A DNA stretch of 64,000 nucleotides from Ahaetulla prasina (GCF_028640845.1 NC_080540.1:277341524-277405523); one strand, 5' to 3'. Positions 9,516 to 20,938 are shown, counted from the stretch's first letter. The notes: a model not told the origin generated them from the sequence alone. A program made the numbers and translations.

Positions 9516-9762
9516 CTTGCTTCAGACCTTCAGTCTCAAAGGTCTATGATATCGTGCTCTGGAGAGAGGTCCTAAAACAGCATCTGGTGTGACTGAAAAG
9601 GCCAATTTGAGAGTGGCAATCCCTTCTACACTGAGGACAGATACATTCTGTCCCCTGCCAAGCCCCCAGATTTTGCTGGTTCCGGGACTGCCTCTTTGCC
9701 TCAGCCTGCCGAACAAATGTCACTTCGAATTGGAGAAGGCCATGCTGCATCTGCATTGGTAA
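9516..9762 (-). mobile_element. Non-LTR retrotransposon C-terminal fragment with zinc-finger-like end
   Basis: The minus-strand frame encodes MQHGLLQFEVTFVRQAEAK and, after a stretch, CPQCRRDCHSQIGLFSH, a C2H2-like cluster found at the C-terminus of some LINE proteins. A longer plus-strand copy is at 43745-44302. The clade is not assigned. Confidence 0.65.
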
Positions 9763-9778
9763 GTGCCCAATTTTTTAT

Positions 9779-10037
9779 TTTTTTTTTACATTTATATCCC
9801 GCCCTTCTCCGAAGACTCAGGGCGGCTTACAGTGTGTAAGGCAATAGTCTCATTCTATTTGTATATTTACAAAGTCAACTTATTGCCCCCCCAAAATCTG
9901 AGTCCTCATTTTACCTACCTTATAAAGGATGGAAGGCTGAGTCAACCTTGGGCCTGGTGGGACTAGAACCTGCAGTAATTGCAGGCAGCTGTGTTTTAAT
10001 AACAGGCTATCTTACAGCCTGAGCCACACCGCGGCTC
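9779..10037 (-). mobile_element. tRNA-derived SINE, 'ATTAACAG-head' type, copy 2
   Basis: It has the same structure as 5495-5752: TTTATATCCCGCCCTTCTCC at the 3' side, CCTTCCATCC body, and a head ending near GAGCCACACCGCGGCTCA. It interrupts a LINE fragment. Confidence 0.75.
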
Positions 10038-11176
10038 AATTGAATGTGGCCCCTGGTGTCATGCTCTACACCAATCGAGCAAAGACTTATAACCGGTAAC
10101 TGTCACTTCAATGCTGTACGCGAAGCTGGAGTGTCCTCTTCAGTGCATGAAGCCTGGGTATATTAATATGGAGGATAGACTGTTACCCAAGTAGCAGATC
10201 CCTCCTCTCCACATTGCTGGAGTAGTCCAATGGAACGGCAGAGCCGATATGATTAGTTCCAGCTACGTCACAGGAGTTATCAGAACGTGATTGTACACAG
10301 TCACAAACTGCTTCCGGGACTCCGACTCTGGATTTTGCCTTGAGGTTAATGCCTGAAGCCTTTTCCAGTAGTAGATATAGCCACAAGGCAGTGGAGGTTT
10401 GTAATCAGAGTTTCCCTTCTCCTAGAAGATGGTTCTGCTGTTTTATCTGCTGATGGGGCATAAAGCCCTCTTCCGCCGTCAAAAACCATTGACCACCTCC
10501 TCCTGTAATCCTGGAAAGGGGGCATTACAAGATGCTACCAGCTGGGCCATCTGGACCAAGGTTTTTTTTTGGGGGGGGGGAGATTTTACTCCTCCGGCAC
10601 ACCTCATCTCGATAGGTAAGGGAGTTTTTTTTAGAGAATACAGCAGTTATTATTTAAGATAAGATTCTGTGACAAAAGACAAGAATGGTAATCTCTCAGA
10701 ACCTGTTGGGTTTCTAAAAGCTGTTGGGTTTCTTAACAACTGTCTTACTTGGCATCGGAATTTTGGCGCTCAGTTGTGATCATAAATCAAGGAACACCTG
10801 TATTGACTGTCAATTTCAAGATATTGCTTTTAAAACTCTATTCAGAAACTCGTAGGAGATAATGTGACGTGCAGTATGAAAATTAGTTGAAATCTCTTCA
10901 GCTGTTCCTTAGCCTTTAAAGGCAATTGGGATGCAACTCAGTGGGACTTATGCCTAAGTAAGGTGTGTGTTGGATGCAACCTTGATGATTAAGCAGCCTT
11001 CCCTGGGACACACAGGATGCATGTACACAAATCCAGTCTGCAACTTAGAACATGAAGAGGGAGGGACTTCCTGGAACTGCTCTGGTGCTACTAAGCAAGT
11101 CAGAAACTCGCACCAGATTTCTAACTGCCTAAGCTTTTAGCTCCCTCAGCTGTCATGGCCTGCTTAATGCCTAGAG
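10038..11176. other. No gene recognised
   Basis: Moderate GC, with a T10G10 homopolymer pair near 10560-10580. Short open frames do not resemble known proteins. The first 400 bp may belong to the interrupted LINE, but no motif shows it. Confidence 0.45.
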
Positions 11177-11432
11177 CAGGGGTCTCCAACCTTGGCAACT
11201 TTAAGCCTGGGGAACTGCAGTTCCCAGAATTCCCCAGCCAGCTGGGCATTGAAGTCCTCCAGGCTTAAAGTTGCCAAGGTTGGAGACCCCTGGCCAGTGG
11301 TGGGATTCAGCCAGTTCGCACCACTTTGAGAGAACCATTTGTTAACTTTCTGAGCAGTTTGGCAGACTAGTTGTTGGAAGAAATCATTAGGGCAGAGGTT
11401 GTTAAATTACTTGAATCCCACCACTGCCCCTG
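11177..11432. mobile_element. Palindromic hAT MITE (CAGGGGTCTCC family), copy 2, interrupted
   Basis: The element starts CAGGGGTCTCC at 11177 and its right end GACCCCTG is duplicated because another MITE (11295-11426) landed in it. Its own target duplication is GCCTAGAG at 11169-11176 and GCCTAGAA at 11433-11440. Confidence 0.8.
11295..11426. mobile_element. hAT MITE (CAGTGGTGGGATTCA family), nested
   Basis: Ends CAGTGGTGGGATTC and GAATCCCACCACTG are perfect inverted repeats. The target duplication CCCCTGGC (11287-11294 and 11427-11434) is perfect and lies across the last bases of the older MITE, proving the order of insertion. Confidence 0.9.
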
Positions 11433-11440
11433 GCCTAGAA

Positions 11441-12084
11441 AACTATTGATCAGAATTTGGAGACCGGCAGAAATTTGGCTTTGTATTTGTGCCTGGGGGG
11501 AGACTCAAGGGAAGGCAGCTTAACAGGTGTGATGACAAATGCTGGTTACATCCTGTCATGGATAAAGAAAGAACTGCATCAGCCTAAGGGTTGGTTTGTT
11601 TGTTTTTTCTCCCTAGTGCTTTGTAGAATCCAATGTCTCCAGGTTTCCACAGAAATTCTCCTCAGGTTTCCACAGAATCCTCTTTGAACAATCAGAGAGT
11701 AAATTGTCGTGCTTGGTCTGACATTTAAAGATTTAAAGTCTTACTAGGAGACTAAACTGCTAACTAAACTGGAAATCTTTCGCAGGTCATTTCCAATAGG
11801 GATATTTTTTTATAAATATTAAATATACTGTTAACCTGGTTGATCTTGGATTAGGACCTGGTTACTTGAGAGACCACCTTTCTCTCATAGTATTTTTCTA
11901 GCTGATACACTCTTGCTTTTGGGCTCCTTTAATGAAACAATGGGACTCTGTTGTTTCAAAAAAGCCATGGAGCTGGTTCTTCATCTGGCCTTTGGTGAAG
12001 GAGAGGGAAATCTGTTGCTTCATCACTCTTTCCATCTTTATTTTTTTTTAAATATAAGAGACTGTATGTAATACAGGGTTGAAC
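11441..12084. other. No gene or repeat recognised
   Basis: Unique-looking sequence with no supported open reading frame. Confidence 0.5.
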
Positions 12085-12367
12085 CAGTGGTGGAATTCAA
12101 TTTTTTTTACTACTGGTTCTGTGGGTGTGGCTTGGTGGGCGTGGTGTGGCTTGGTGGGCATGGCTTGGTGGGCCATCCCCTTGGTGGGGAAGGATATTGC
12201 AAACTCTCCATTCCCTCCTCACTCCAGGGGAAGGATATTGCAAAAATCTCCATTCCCACCCAACTCTGGGGCCAGCCAGAGGTGGTATTTGCCGATTCTC
12301 TGAACTGCTCAAAATTTCTGCTACCGGTTCTCCAGAACGTGTCAGAACCTGCTGAATTTCACCTTTG
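12085..12367 (+). mobile_element. hAT-like element (GGGCGTGGCTTGG family), copy 1
   Basis: It begins CAGTGGTGGAATTC, contains TGTGGGTGTGGCTTGGTGGG and GGGGAAGGATATTGC, and ends GAATTTCACCTTTG. Flanks GGTTGAAC and GGTTGAAT match at 7 of 8 bases. Non-coding; apparent short ORFs recur only because the repeat recurs. Confidence 0.8.
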
Positions 12368-12389
12368 GGTTGAATTGGTTGGAGTAGTT

Positions 12390-12535
12390 GTGTTCTCCGA
12401 GCTTAATTGTTTGCTTGCAAACATTTTATTACCTCCCTAGGTTGCACTGAAGTATCCTGAAGATGTGACCTCATTAGGATAATTAAATGTCTGCAGGTGA
12501 ACAACCAAGCTCAGAGAGCACCAAGGTGTCCATTT
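12390..12535. mobile_element. Penelope-like terminus (hairpin), degraded
   Basis: CTCCGAGCTTAATTG at one end and AACCAAGCTCAGAGAGCACC at the other form a long inverted repeat around TATCCTGAAGATG, the pattern of squamate Penelope-like termini. Confidence 0.45.
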
Positions 12536-12539
12536 TTTA

Positions 12540-12964
12540 AATGTTTTATTGATTTTATGGTAATTTCCTTGTTTTGTTGTTGTGAGCCTCCTTGAATTGT
12601 TGAGAGTTAGACAGCATATAATTGTAATTAATAATAATAAAAATACCTAAGCAGGATCAGACCTAATTAGGATTTCAGTTGGCTGTTGATTAAATTGGGA
12701 AGTCAAAAAAAAAAAAAACATTGGAAGAAAGCAGGGCAAACCACTTTCATGTGGTTGCCAAGACAATGACATGGTGGGTAGTCATCAGAAGGCTAGCTGG
12801 ATTCAAACAAATCCTTAATTCCCAAAACTCTGAAGGGTGAACTCCAATACTATTTTCTGGGCTCATGGGCAAGAAAATGAAGTGGTTGTGTTCATGTTGA
12901 GATCAGCTGGGGGGAGCCAATTATTCTGTATGTTGCTGCCCAATATGTCACTGAGCCCCTTCAA
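12540..12964. other. LINE-tail-like scrap and unrecognised sequence
   Basis: GTGAGCCTCCTTGAATTG followed by TAATAATAATAAAAATACC near 12583-12648 resembles an L2/CR1-type LINE end. The remainder has no named match. Confidence 0.35.
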
Positions 12965-13556
12965 TTTCTGGGCTGCATAAACAGAGGGATAGAATCAAGA
13001 TCAGGTGAAGTGTTAGTGCCACTTTATAATGCCTTGGTAAGGCCACACTTGGAATACTGCATTCAGTTTTGGTCGCCGCGATGTAAAAAAGATGCTGAGA
13101 CTCTAGAAAGAGTGCAGAGAAGAGCAACAAAGATGATTAGGGGACTGGAGACTAAAACATATGAAGAACAGTTGCAGGAACTGGGTATGTCTAGTTTAAC
13201 AAAAAGAAGGACTAGGGGAGACATGATAGCAGCGTTCCAATATCTCAGGGGTTGCTACAAAGAAGAGGGAGTTGGGCTGTTCTCCAAAGCACCTGAGGGT
13301 AGAACAAGAAGCAATGGGTGGAAACTGATCAAGGAAAGAAGCAACTTAGAACTAAGGAGAAATTTCCTGATAGTTAGAACAATTAGTAAGTGGAACGACT
13401 TGCCTGCAGAAGTTGTGAATGCTCCAACACTGGAAATTTTTAAGAAAATGTTGGATAACCATCTGACTGAGATGATGTAGGGTTTCCTGCCTGGGCAGGG
13501 GGTTGGACTAGAAGGCCTCCAAGGTCCCTTCCAACTCTGTTGTTATTATTATTATT
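12965..13556 (+). mobile_element. CR1 LINE 3' fragment with reverse-transcriptase C-terminus
   Basis: An open frame (13010-13480, 156 codons) encodes the thumb end of a CR1 reverse transcriptase, with YNALVRPHLEYCIQFWSP, ETLERVQRRATKMIRGLE and NLELRRNFLIVRTISKWNDL. The tail GGTTGGACTAGAAGGCCTCC and (TTA)n follow. The frame has no stop, so it is a fairly young copy, but it is 5'-truncated and cannot move itself. Confidence 0.93.
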
Positions 13557-13959
13557 ATTATAATTTGTGAAGTCCTTGAAATGTCTGGCACAACAGAAAT
13601 CATTGTTCCCCTCAAACAGAAAAATGTTTAACAATCCATTTGCCACAAGATTCCATGTGGAGTTTTTGTTTCTCTTGAGCGTGATTTGAGCAACATGATC
13701 CCATTGTAAGTTATGAGAGGATAATCATAATTTGAATTGCATAAAAATGTCTACATGTAGTGCTCCAGCTGCTGAAGGCATCACACATTCCCTGTTTGAT
13801 TTCTAGTTATACCTTGTAGTAAGGACTGGCTGCTGAGGTTCTTTTCTAGAATCTAAGACATATTGGAGCAATCAGAACAAACTCATATTTTTGTATCCAA
13901 AAGAAGATAGATTATTTTGTTGACTAAGAGAGTTGAAATATTATCAGGTTGATAAAGGT

Positions 13960-14257
13960 CTTTTTTTTTTCTTTTTTTTTCTTTTCTTTTCCTTTCCCTT
14001 TTTCCTTTCCTTTCCTTTCCCTTTCTCCTTTCCTTTCCTTTCCTTTCCCTTTCTCTTTCCCTTTTTCCTTTCCTTTCCTTTTTCCTTTCCTTTCCTTTCT
14101 TTTCTTTTCCTTTCTTTTCCTTTCCTTTCTTTTCCTTTCCTTTCCTTTCTTTTTCCTTTTCCCTTTCCCTTTCCCTTTCCCTTTCCCTTTCCCTTTCCTT
14201 TTTTCCTTTCCTTTCTTTCCTTCCTTCCTTCCTTCCTTCCTTCCTTCCTTCCTTCTT
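13960..14257 (+). repeat. (CCTTT/CTTT/CCTT)n polypyrimidine tract
   Basis: Almost 300 bp of pure C and T on the plus strand, in blocks of changing unit. Long open frames on both strands here (all Phe/Leu/Ser or Lys/Glu/Arg) are artefacts. Confidence 0.97.
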
Positions 14258-14787
14258 AACAAAATTATCATCAGTCAGTTGCAAAATGCTGCTTTGCATG
14301 GAACAACTCGTATCCTGTGATAACACCTTTAACACCCTGAAATAATAACATCTGCCTATCCCAGAACCTGAACTTTATAGATGGATAAAAATGCCAAATT
14401 CAGTCTAAACCTCTAGCTAACTGTGCAACCAATCATAAAACCAATTTATTATTACTACCATTATATTATGCCCTAGGAAAATCCAAAGTTTACAACTTAG
14501 CATCATCTTTTCAAAGAATCAAGAAGCAAGTGATATGCAAGCCTCGGGACTAGAATACATTTCATATTAAAATAATGAGGAACTAAATCAGATTTGTTCC
14601 TAACTTGCCTAACAGAGCACTCAAAGATTGCCTTCCCTCATCAGCATTACAAGCAAGGATGAGGGGAAGAAGGCATTTTATTTAGAAAATGTGTAGGAAG
14701 GAAAGGCAAAATCTGCCCTTACAAACAGTAAGCCTGATGAAAATGGCCACAGAAAAATTATGTCAGAGTTCTCAATGCCAAATCTAC
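14258..14787. other. No gene or repeat recognised
   Basis: AT-rich unique-looking sequence. Confidence 0.5.
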
Positions 14788-14914
14788 CACATCACCGTAG
14801 ACTATTGCTAAAAATTAAAGTATTAGGATAGCAATCGCAATAGCACTTACACATCACCGTAGACTATTGCTAAAAATTAAAGTATTAGGATAGCAATCGC
14901 AATAGCACTTAGAC
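14788..14914. repeat. 62-bp direct tandem duplication
   Basis: The segment beginning ATCACCGTAGACTATTGC occurs at 14791 and again at 14853, period 62 bp. The copies agree over at least 59 bases. The unit ends in the SINE tail GCAATAGCACTTA. Confidence 0.93.
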
Positions 14915-15136
14915 TTATATACCGCTTCACAGTGCTTTACAGCCCTCCCTAAGGGGTTTACAGAGTCAGCTATTGCTCCCAACAATCTGGGTCTTCATTT
15001 TACCCACCCTGGAAGGATGGAAGGCTGAGTCAACCTTGAGCCTGGTGAGATTCGATCTGCCAAACTGCTGGCAGCCGGTGATCAGCAGAAGTAGCCTGCA
15101 GTACTGCACTCTAACCACTGCACCACCATGGCTGTA
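14893..15136 (-). mobile_element. tRNA-derived SINE, 'GTGCAGTGGTTAGA-head' type, copy 1
   Basis: On the minus strand it has the A-box-like GGTGGTGCAGTGGTTAGAG, a B-box region, the body AAGGTTGACTCAGCCTTCC and the tail AGTCTAAGTGCTATTGC. Copies also lie at 18469, 45693, 48575 and 51502. Confidence 0.85.
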
Positions 15137-16058
15137 AGGATAAGGGAAGGATGAAAGTTGACCTTTGTACATGAGTCTGACCTCCTGACCTCCTTATGTC
15201 TTGATTGAAATCACAGGACCGTTGACAGGAAGAACACAATAATTTAGCAGTAATTATAATTACCTTTATTATAACTATAATTTTCATACTTAATGAAGGG
15301 AGGATCTCTCTCTGCTGATACTAAGGAATATTGCCCTTTATTATTATTTATTCCAGATGTTCCACCATGGTCGAAGCAAATTAAATTAATCCTAATCAAT
15401 AGGCTAAGCCTCACAAGCTTCTAACCACAGGGCAATAATTATTTTCAAGAATATGATCCGGGACATTGCCTTTGTCTCATCCCAGCCTTCATTGGAGGCA
15501 GTTTAAATATCAATCTCTTCTAGTTTTTGAGAACTGATTTTCTCTGTTTTCTGAACAGAAATTCAGCTTGGACATGAACTATAATGTTCTCTTGATGAAA
15601 TGATTAAGCTTGGCAACTTGAAAATGTTTGCTGTGGAATTCTGGAAGTTGAAGTCCATAGTTGGGAAACATTGGATTAAAAGGTTGAAAGCTATCTTCAA
15701 TGGTTTCACTGTCAATTTTAAAACTAATTGTTGTAGCTGTTGTCATTAGCTCGATCCTTATATGTAATTTCAGTTCCATTTTTTCATTGGGTTCCTTGAT
15801 TTTTATTATTAAAGATTGCAGCTAGCATTTTTCACTATCAGAATGGTGTTATTTTTGAAAGAGTAGCTTGGTTAATATCGCACAGTATTGCAAGTGGGCT
15901 CAATTTATATTCATTATTTATTCATTTAATTATTTATCTATTAATCAAATTTATACGGTCTCTCATTTCACAAAAAGTGACTCTGGAGGGCATACAATTT
16001 CTCTTCACCGAAAAATTCTACAGCTATTTATTTATGCCATGTTGAATTGGGTGGGAAA
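15137..16058. other. No gene recognised; possible MITE remnant
   Basis: At about 15608-15660, GCTTGGCAACTTG and GAATTCTGGAAGTTGAAGTCC-like text suggest a worn palindromic hAT MITE. The rest is AT-rich and unrecognised. Confidence 0.4.
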
Positions 16059-16461
16059 CAGATAGTCCTTGACTTACAACCATTCATTTAGCAGCTGTTC
16101 AAAGTTACAACAGCACTGAGCAAAGTGACTTGCAACCCATCCTCACACTTACAACTTATCCAGCATCCCCATAATCATGTGATCAAAACTCAAGCTCTTG
16201 GCAGTTGTCCATATATTTACGACAGTTGAAGCACCGCAGGAACATGTGTTCATTTGTAAACTTCCTAGCCAGTTTCTGACATGCAAAGTCAATGGGGGAA
16301 GCCGGATTCACTTAATGACCATGTGATTCACTTAACAACTGCAGTGATTCACTTCATGGCAAAAAGGTTGTAAAATCAAGTGTGACTCACATAACAATCA
16401 CCTTGCTTAGCAACAGAAATTCTGCTCAATTCAGTTGTGGTTGTAAGTTGAGGCCTATCTG
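16059..16461 (+). mobile_element. Tigger/mariner-like MITE
   Basis: Ends CAGATAGTCCTTGACTTAC and GTAAGTTGAGGCCTATCTG are inverted repeats about 400 bp apart. The right flank is TA and the left flank AA, a probable decayed TA target. Middle: GGGGGAAGCCGGATTCACTT. Confidence 0.75.
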
Positions 16462-16548
16462 TAGTAGTATTTCCTCCCACTTTGTGGAGGAGTGCCAGGG
16501 AAGCAGCCAAGTCTCCTCCGAGGGCACCTTGTGCTGCTGAAGGGTATC

Positions 16549-16821
16549 CAGTGATGAAATCCATTTTTTTTACTATCGGTTCTGTGGGCATGGCTTGGTG
16601 GGTGTGGTGTGGCTTGGTGGGCATGGCTTGGTGGGTGTTGCAGGGAAAGAATACTGCAAAATGTCCATTCCCACCCACTCCAGGGGAAGGATACTGCAAA
16701 ATCTCCATTCCCACCCCATTCTGGGGCCAGCTTCAGGTGTATTTTCCTATTCTCCGAACTGCTCAAAATTTCCACTACCGGTTCTCCAGAACCTGTCAGA
16801 ACCTGCTGGATTTCACCCCTG
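16549..16821 (+). mobile_element. hAT-like element (GGGCGTGGCTTGG family), copy 2
   Basis: Starts CAGTGATGAAATCC, ends GGATTTCACCCCTG, with a perfect 8-bp duplication AGGGTATC on both sides (16541-16548, 16822-16829). Confidence 0.9.
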
Positions 16822-16829
16822 AGGGTATC

Positions 16830-18086
16830 CATCTAGGAGTGCATTCCTGACAATTAATAAAGGAAGGGGGGGGGGAGAATATCCACATACCTTTACAAGA
16901 AAAGATGGGCGTGTGAAAACAATGCTTGACAATTGTTTCCTGAGCCAAAAATGTGATCTCAGTGTTCTAAAAATTGAGAAGACTTTCTGCATCCAAGAAA
17001 TCGCTGCTTACAGGCAAAAATAATACAAAGCCCTGAGCAATCAACTTGGGTGGTTTTTGCTGCTCTGGAGAGTTTAATTTCTTATCATGATCAGTTGGCA
17101 AAGCCCCAGGAATATGGTATATCAAAATTTCCTGCTTAAACACGTGAAGGGTGTGTTTTCTCAGGGAACCAAAACAAACACCAATGACAGTCAGGAAAAA
17201 CAGTGCCATGTCCTTGTAGTAGGGGAGGGGGGCACTCACTGTCAATCTGTCCATAGAATATTGGTGGTTACTATGGGTTTTGGATTAAGATCTGGTGAGA
17301 ACTCAACCCATGGTAGCCTATTCCATCACCGTGTTTAGACAAGTAAGAGTTTACTGTGATATGTGAACCAACAAAGAGGTTGGCATAATTAAATAAGAAG
17401 AGTTCAAGGCAACTAAACAATAATGCACCATTATTCTAGCATTATTTTAGCAGACAGTAGCTGTATGGCTCTTGTAATTCATTAGCAGTAATTCCACATT
17501 ACTGTACTGTAATGATGAAGCCACATCCTTGCCTGGTGGAACAGCTATCTGCAAAGACAGCAGAATGAATGGGGTTTTCCAGTAGGGTGCCTGAAGGTAT
17601 TTTTCTTGGCTCCTATCAGGCTTCCTGTCCCACCTGAGCTTTTTTGTATCAAATGCATACATTTTAATTAAAAAAAGTGGGAACCTATCATGGTGCAAAG
17701 CACAGTACTAGCCTGTAGCACCTTATCTGATTCCAAGAACATCCATGGGATCCAATGGGAAACTTGGTCTTTTTTTAGAATAGAGCAATAATAGGAATTC
17801 AGCCCAGAGCTTAGTTTAGAAAGTTGTCTAGCAGCTCAGAGAAAGAACAAAGATAAACAGGGATAGAAGGGAGTGCCCTGCAGGAAAGGGGCAAGTAGCA
17901 TTCAAGCTTATCATTAGCTTTTCTCAGGGCAACTATTTTTTGAATAAGCAGGTTCTCCCCTTTCCTCAGCAGCCATTTTGCAGAAATGCCTAAGCATGTC
18001 CTCTTTCCCCAAAAATGTTGATGAAGATTAGCATACTATGGTTGGGCTTATAAAACATGCTAAATCCAGGCAAACTGAGTGAGCAT
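16830..18086. other. No gene or repeat recognised
   Basis: A G run lies near 16866. No coding signal or named repeat. Confidence 0.5.
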
Positions 18087-18432
18087 AAAGGTAAAGGTTC
18101 CTCTCCCACATATGTGCTAGTCGTTCCCAACTCTAGGGGGCAGTGCTCATCTCCATTTCTAAGCCAAAGAGCCAGTGCTGTCTGAAGATGTCTCTGTGGT
18201 CATGTGACTGGCATGACTAAATGCCAAAGGCACATGGAACGCTGTTACCTTCCCACCAAAGGTGGTCCCTATTTTTCTACTTGCATTTTTTACTTGCTTT
18301 CGAACTGCTAGGTTGGCAGAAGCTGGGACAAGTAACAGGAGCTCACCCCATTAGGCGGCACTAGGGATTCGAACCGCTGACCTGCCAACCTTTTGATCAA
18401 CAAGCTCAGCATCTTATCCACTGAGCCACTGC
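18087..18432 (-). mobile_element. Sauria SINE, copy 1
   Basis: Minus-strand reading begins with a tRNA-like head (AGTGGCTCAGTGGATAAG), continues through GGTTCGAATCCCTAGTGCC, GCCAACCTAGCAGTTCGAA, GGTGGGAAGGTAACAGCG and ends with CCTTTACCTTT. This is the Sauria SINE of squamates, a tRNA-derived family mobilised by BovB LINEs. Confidence 0.9.
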
Positions 18433-18468
18433 ATTCAGAATGCATACTGTGCCTAAATAAACCATGAT

Positions 18469-18713
18469 AGCAATAGCAATAGCAATAGCACTTAGACTTA
18501 TATCCCACTTTACAGTGCTTTACAGCCCTCTCTAAGCGGCTTACAGAGTCAGCATATTGACCCCAACAATCTGGGCCTTCATTTTACCCACCTCGGAAGG
18601 ATGGAAGTCTGAGTCAACCTTGAGCCTGGTGGGATTTGAACTGCCAAATTGCAGGCAGCCGGCAATCAGCAGAAGTAGCCTGCAGTACTGCACTTTAACC
18701 ACTGTGCTCAATG
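18469..18713 (-). mobile_element. tRNA-derived SINE, 'GTGCAGTGGTTAGA-head' type, copy 2
   Basis: Tail (AGCAAT)n plus GCACTTAGACTTATATCCC at the left, body GGATGGAAGTCTGAGTCAACC, head ending at ACCACTGTGCTC. It lies 36 bp from a Sauria SINE in the same orientation. Confidence 0.85.
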
Positions 18714-19418
18714 GCCTGAATCCTACAATACAATTAATCAGTTAATTTGAACTTCAGGTATTCCATAAAGAAAATGTCATTCTGGGCACAGGGTTTAAAG
18801 AAGAAGACTATACCCAGCCAATAATTCTACTGAAGCCAGGAAGTAGTCCAGATGACGATCATCTAAAAGAGCCTATACAGACCTAGCGTATCTCTCGTTA
18901 ACAAGAATAGCTATGTTGCAAATTAGTGCAAAGGTATGCATTACTGCACAATCCTATTCAGAACTCTCTGAAATCTCTACTCCTTTGAAATAAATTTTGA
19001 AATCTCTTTCATCAGATTGAATAAGAACTGGTAGGAAAGTGAAGGGGAAATTTCCTGAAAGACCATTAGTCTTAGACTCTTGGGTTTCATTTTCACCCAA
19101 TATTGTGCACTTCTAATTGTAGCAAAAAGCATTCTGGTCTAAGAATGTCCTGTTAGGTAAAAGTTAGGCTTCTGAAGAAATGTTGAAATCTGATCAGATT
19201 ACTGTTCATTCAAGGATGAACCATTTTTACTCTTTATGGATCTCAGAGCTATTGTGGTTTCCAGTGAATGATTCATACAGAAGCTAGATAATTTTTATCT
19301 TGGTGCATTCTATAGTATTTCATATTTTACTTCCTGTGTTCTTTGTAACACAAATTACTGATTCAGTTTGGAGGAAGAGAAGAACAGTCTCACTGGGTCT
19401 GATTGAAGCATGCTAAAT
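18714..19418. other. No gene or repeat recognised
   Basis: AT-rich unique-looking sequence. Confidence 0.5.
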
Positions 19419-19678
19419 CAGGGGTGAAATCCAGCAGGTTCTGACAGGTTCTAGAGAACCAGTGGTGGAAATTTTGAGTAGTTCAGAGAACTGGCAAATA
19501 CCACCTCCGGCTGGCCCAGAGTGGTGTGGGAATGGAGATTTTGCAGAATCTTTTCCCCAGGAGTGGGGAGGGAATGGGGATTTTGCAGTATCCTTCCCCT
19601 GCCATGCCCACCAAGCCACACCACGCCCACCAAGCCATGCTCAAAGAAACAGTAGAAAAAAAATGGTTTTCACCACTG
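19419..19678 (-). mobile_element. hAT-like element (GGGCGTGGCTTGG family), copy 3
   Basis: Reverse orientation: CAGGGGTGAAATCC to TTTTCACCACTG, with a perfect duplication TGCTAAAT (19411-19418, 19679-19686). Confidence 0.9.
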
Positions 19679-20255
19679 TGCTAAATATCCCATATGGTGT
19701 TTTATATTTAGCATTATCTGGACAGATGCCTTCTGAGAATATTTCAGTCATGGATGACAACTGCATCTCATTGCTTTTTTTCTAACATCAAACTTTACTA
19801 CTTTGGAAAGTGTATTTTTCATTTCACTAGCCCTATCATAACATAAATGGATTGGCTATATCCTTTGGGAGCTTGCCAAATCTGTATAATGTTTATTTAA
19901 GCTGGTGGATATCACACCCATTTTGCAGTGGTGCATTCTAAAAACTGATTGCAATACCCAGTATTCTTGAATGCATACATTGAATTTACTCTGCTTAAGA
20001 TTGGTCACTTGTAGGGCTGGCATGCATAAGAAGCCACTGATACACAGGAGAGGGAAGAAATCTAAAATCATTACTAGCTGGGTTCACACTATACCTTTAA
20101 TTAGGGCAGTTAAAGATGTACTAACTGCATTTGCACAACATGCTACACCTAAATTTATCTTTTAACTGTGATTAGATTATTTTTTTAAAAAAAATATTGT
20201 AGCTTAGCATGCTGCCCCAATCATGAAGTTTGGTTAGTTTATGCTAACCAAATAC
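19679..20255. other. No gene or repeat recognised
   Basis: AT-rich unique-looking sequence. Confidence 0.5.
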
Positions 20256-20614
20256 TGCAGGATGCGGTGGCTCAGTGGCTAAGATGCTGAGCTTGCTGAT
20301 CGAAAGGTCGGCAGTTCCGTGGTTTGAATCCCTAGTGCCACATAATGGGGTGAGCTCCCATTACTTGTCCCAGCTTCTGCCAACCTAGCAGTTTGAAAGC
20401 ACATAAAAAATGCAAGTAGAAAAATAGGAACCACCTTTGGTGGGAAGGTAACAGTGTTCCATGTGCCTTTGGTGTTTAGTCATGCCGGCCACATGACCAC
20501 GGAGATGTTTTTGGACAGTGCTGATTCTTTGGCTTTGAAATGGAGATGAGCACTGCCCCCTAGAGTCGGGAATGACTAGCACATATGTGTGAGGAGAACC
20601 TTTATCTTTACCTT
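20256..20614 (+). mobile_element. Sauria SINE, copy 2 (near full length)
   Basis: Begins GATGCGGTGGCTCAGTGGC with a clear A box, a B-box region GGTTTGAATCCC at about 20321, then the central GCCAACCTAGCAGTTTGAA and GACCACGGAGATG, ending ACCTTTATCTTTACC. Near-complete. Confidence 0.93.
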
Positions 20615-20795
20615 ATGCTGTAGAGACCCAGAATATTCTTATTTTAGGAACCAGGTTAAGTACATTGCGAAAATCCAGCCATTCTGTAATTTACCATAAA
20701 AAAAGAGAAAAGCTTTTCCATTTTTCCATCTTTTTGAATTTATCCTATTGAACCCAAGATTTTTGTAATTTAGGAGACCAGCTGGTCCTTTAAAG

Positions 20796-20930
20796 CAGGG
20801 GTCTCCAACCTTGGCAACTTTAAGACTTGTGGACTTCAACTCCCAGAGTTCCTCAGCCAGCAAAGCTGGCTAAGGAATTCTGGGAGTTGAAGTCCACAAG
20901 TCTTAAAGTTGCCAAGGTTGGAGACCCCTG
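20796..20930. mobile_element. Palindromic hAT MITE (CAGGGGTCTCC family), copy 3
   Basis: A nearly perfect 135-bp palindrome. The 8-bp duplication CTTTAAAG (20788-20795, 20931-20938) is perfect and itself palindromic. Probably one of the younger copies here. Confidence 0.95.
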
Positions 20931-20938
20931 CTTTAAAG

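Noticed and set aside
12079..12440. Recurring short ORFs rich in Trp/Gly/Val at 12079, 16482, 19413 and 48985.
   Set aside because: They recur because the same non-coding hAT-like repeat recurs.
13883..14335. Open frames rich in Lys/Glu/Arg or Phe/Leu/Ser; the same at 25738-26065.
   Set aside because: Direct translation of CT microsatellites.
20256..20340. tRNA gene candidates (A and B boxes) at this and other SINE heads.
   Set aside because: They sit in SINEs with bodies and tails; cloverleaf pairing is degraded.
20796..20930. Repeated palindromes across the window as a CRISPR-like or attachment-site array.
   Set aside because: They are dispersed hAT MITEs with 8-bp target duplications in a vertebrate genome, not an array.
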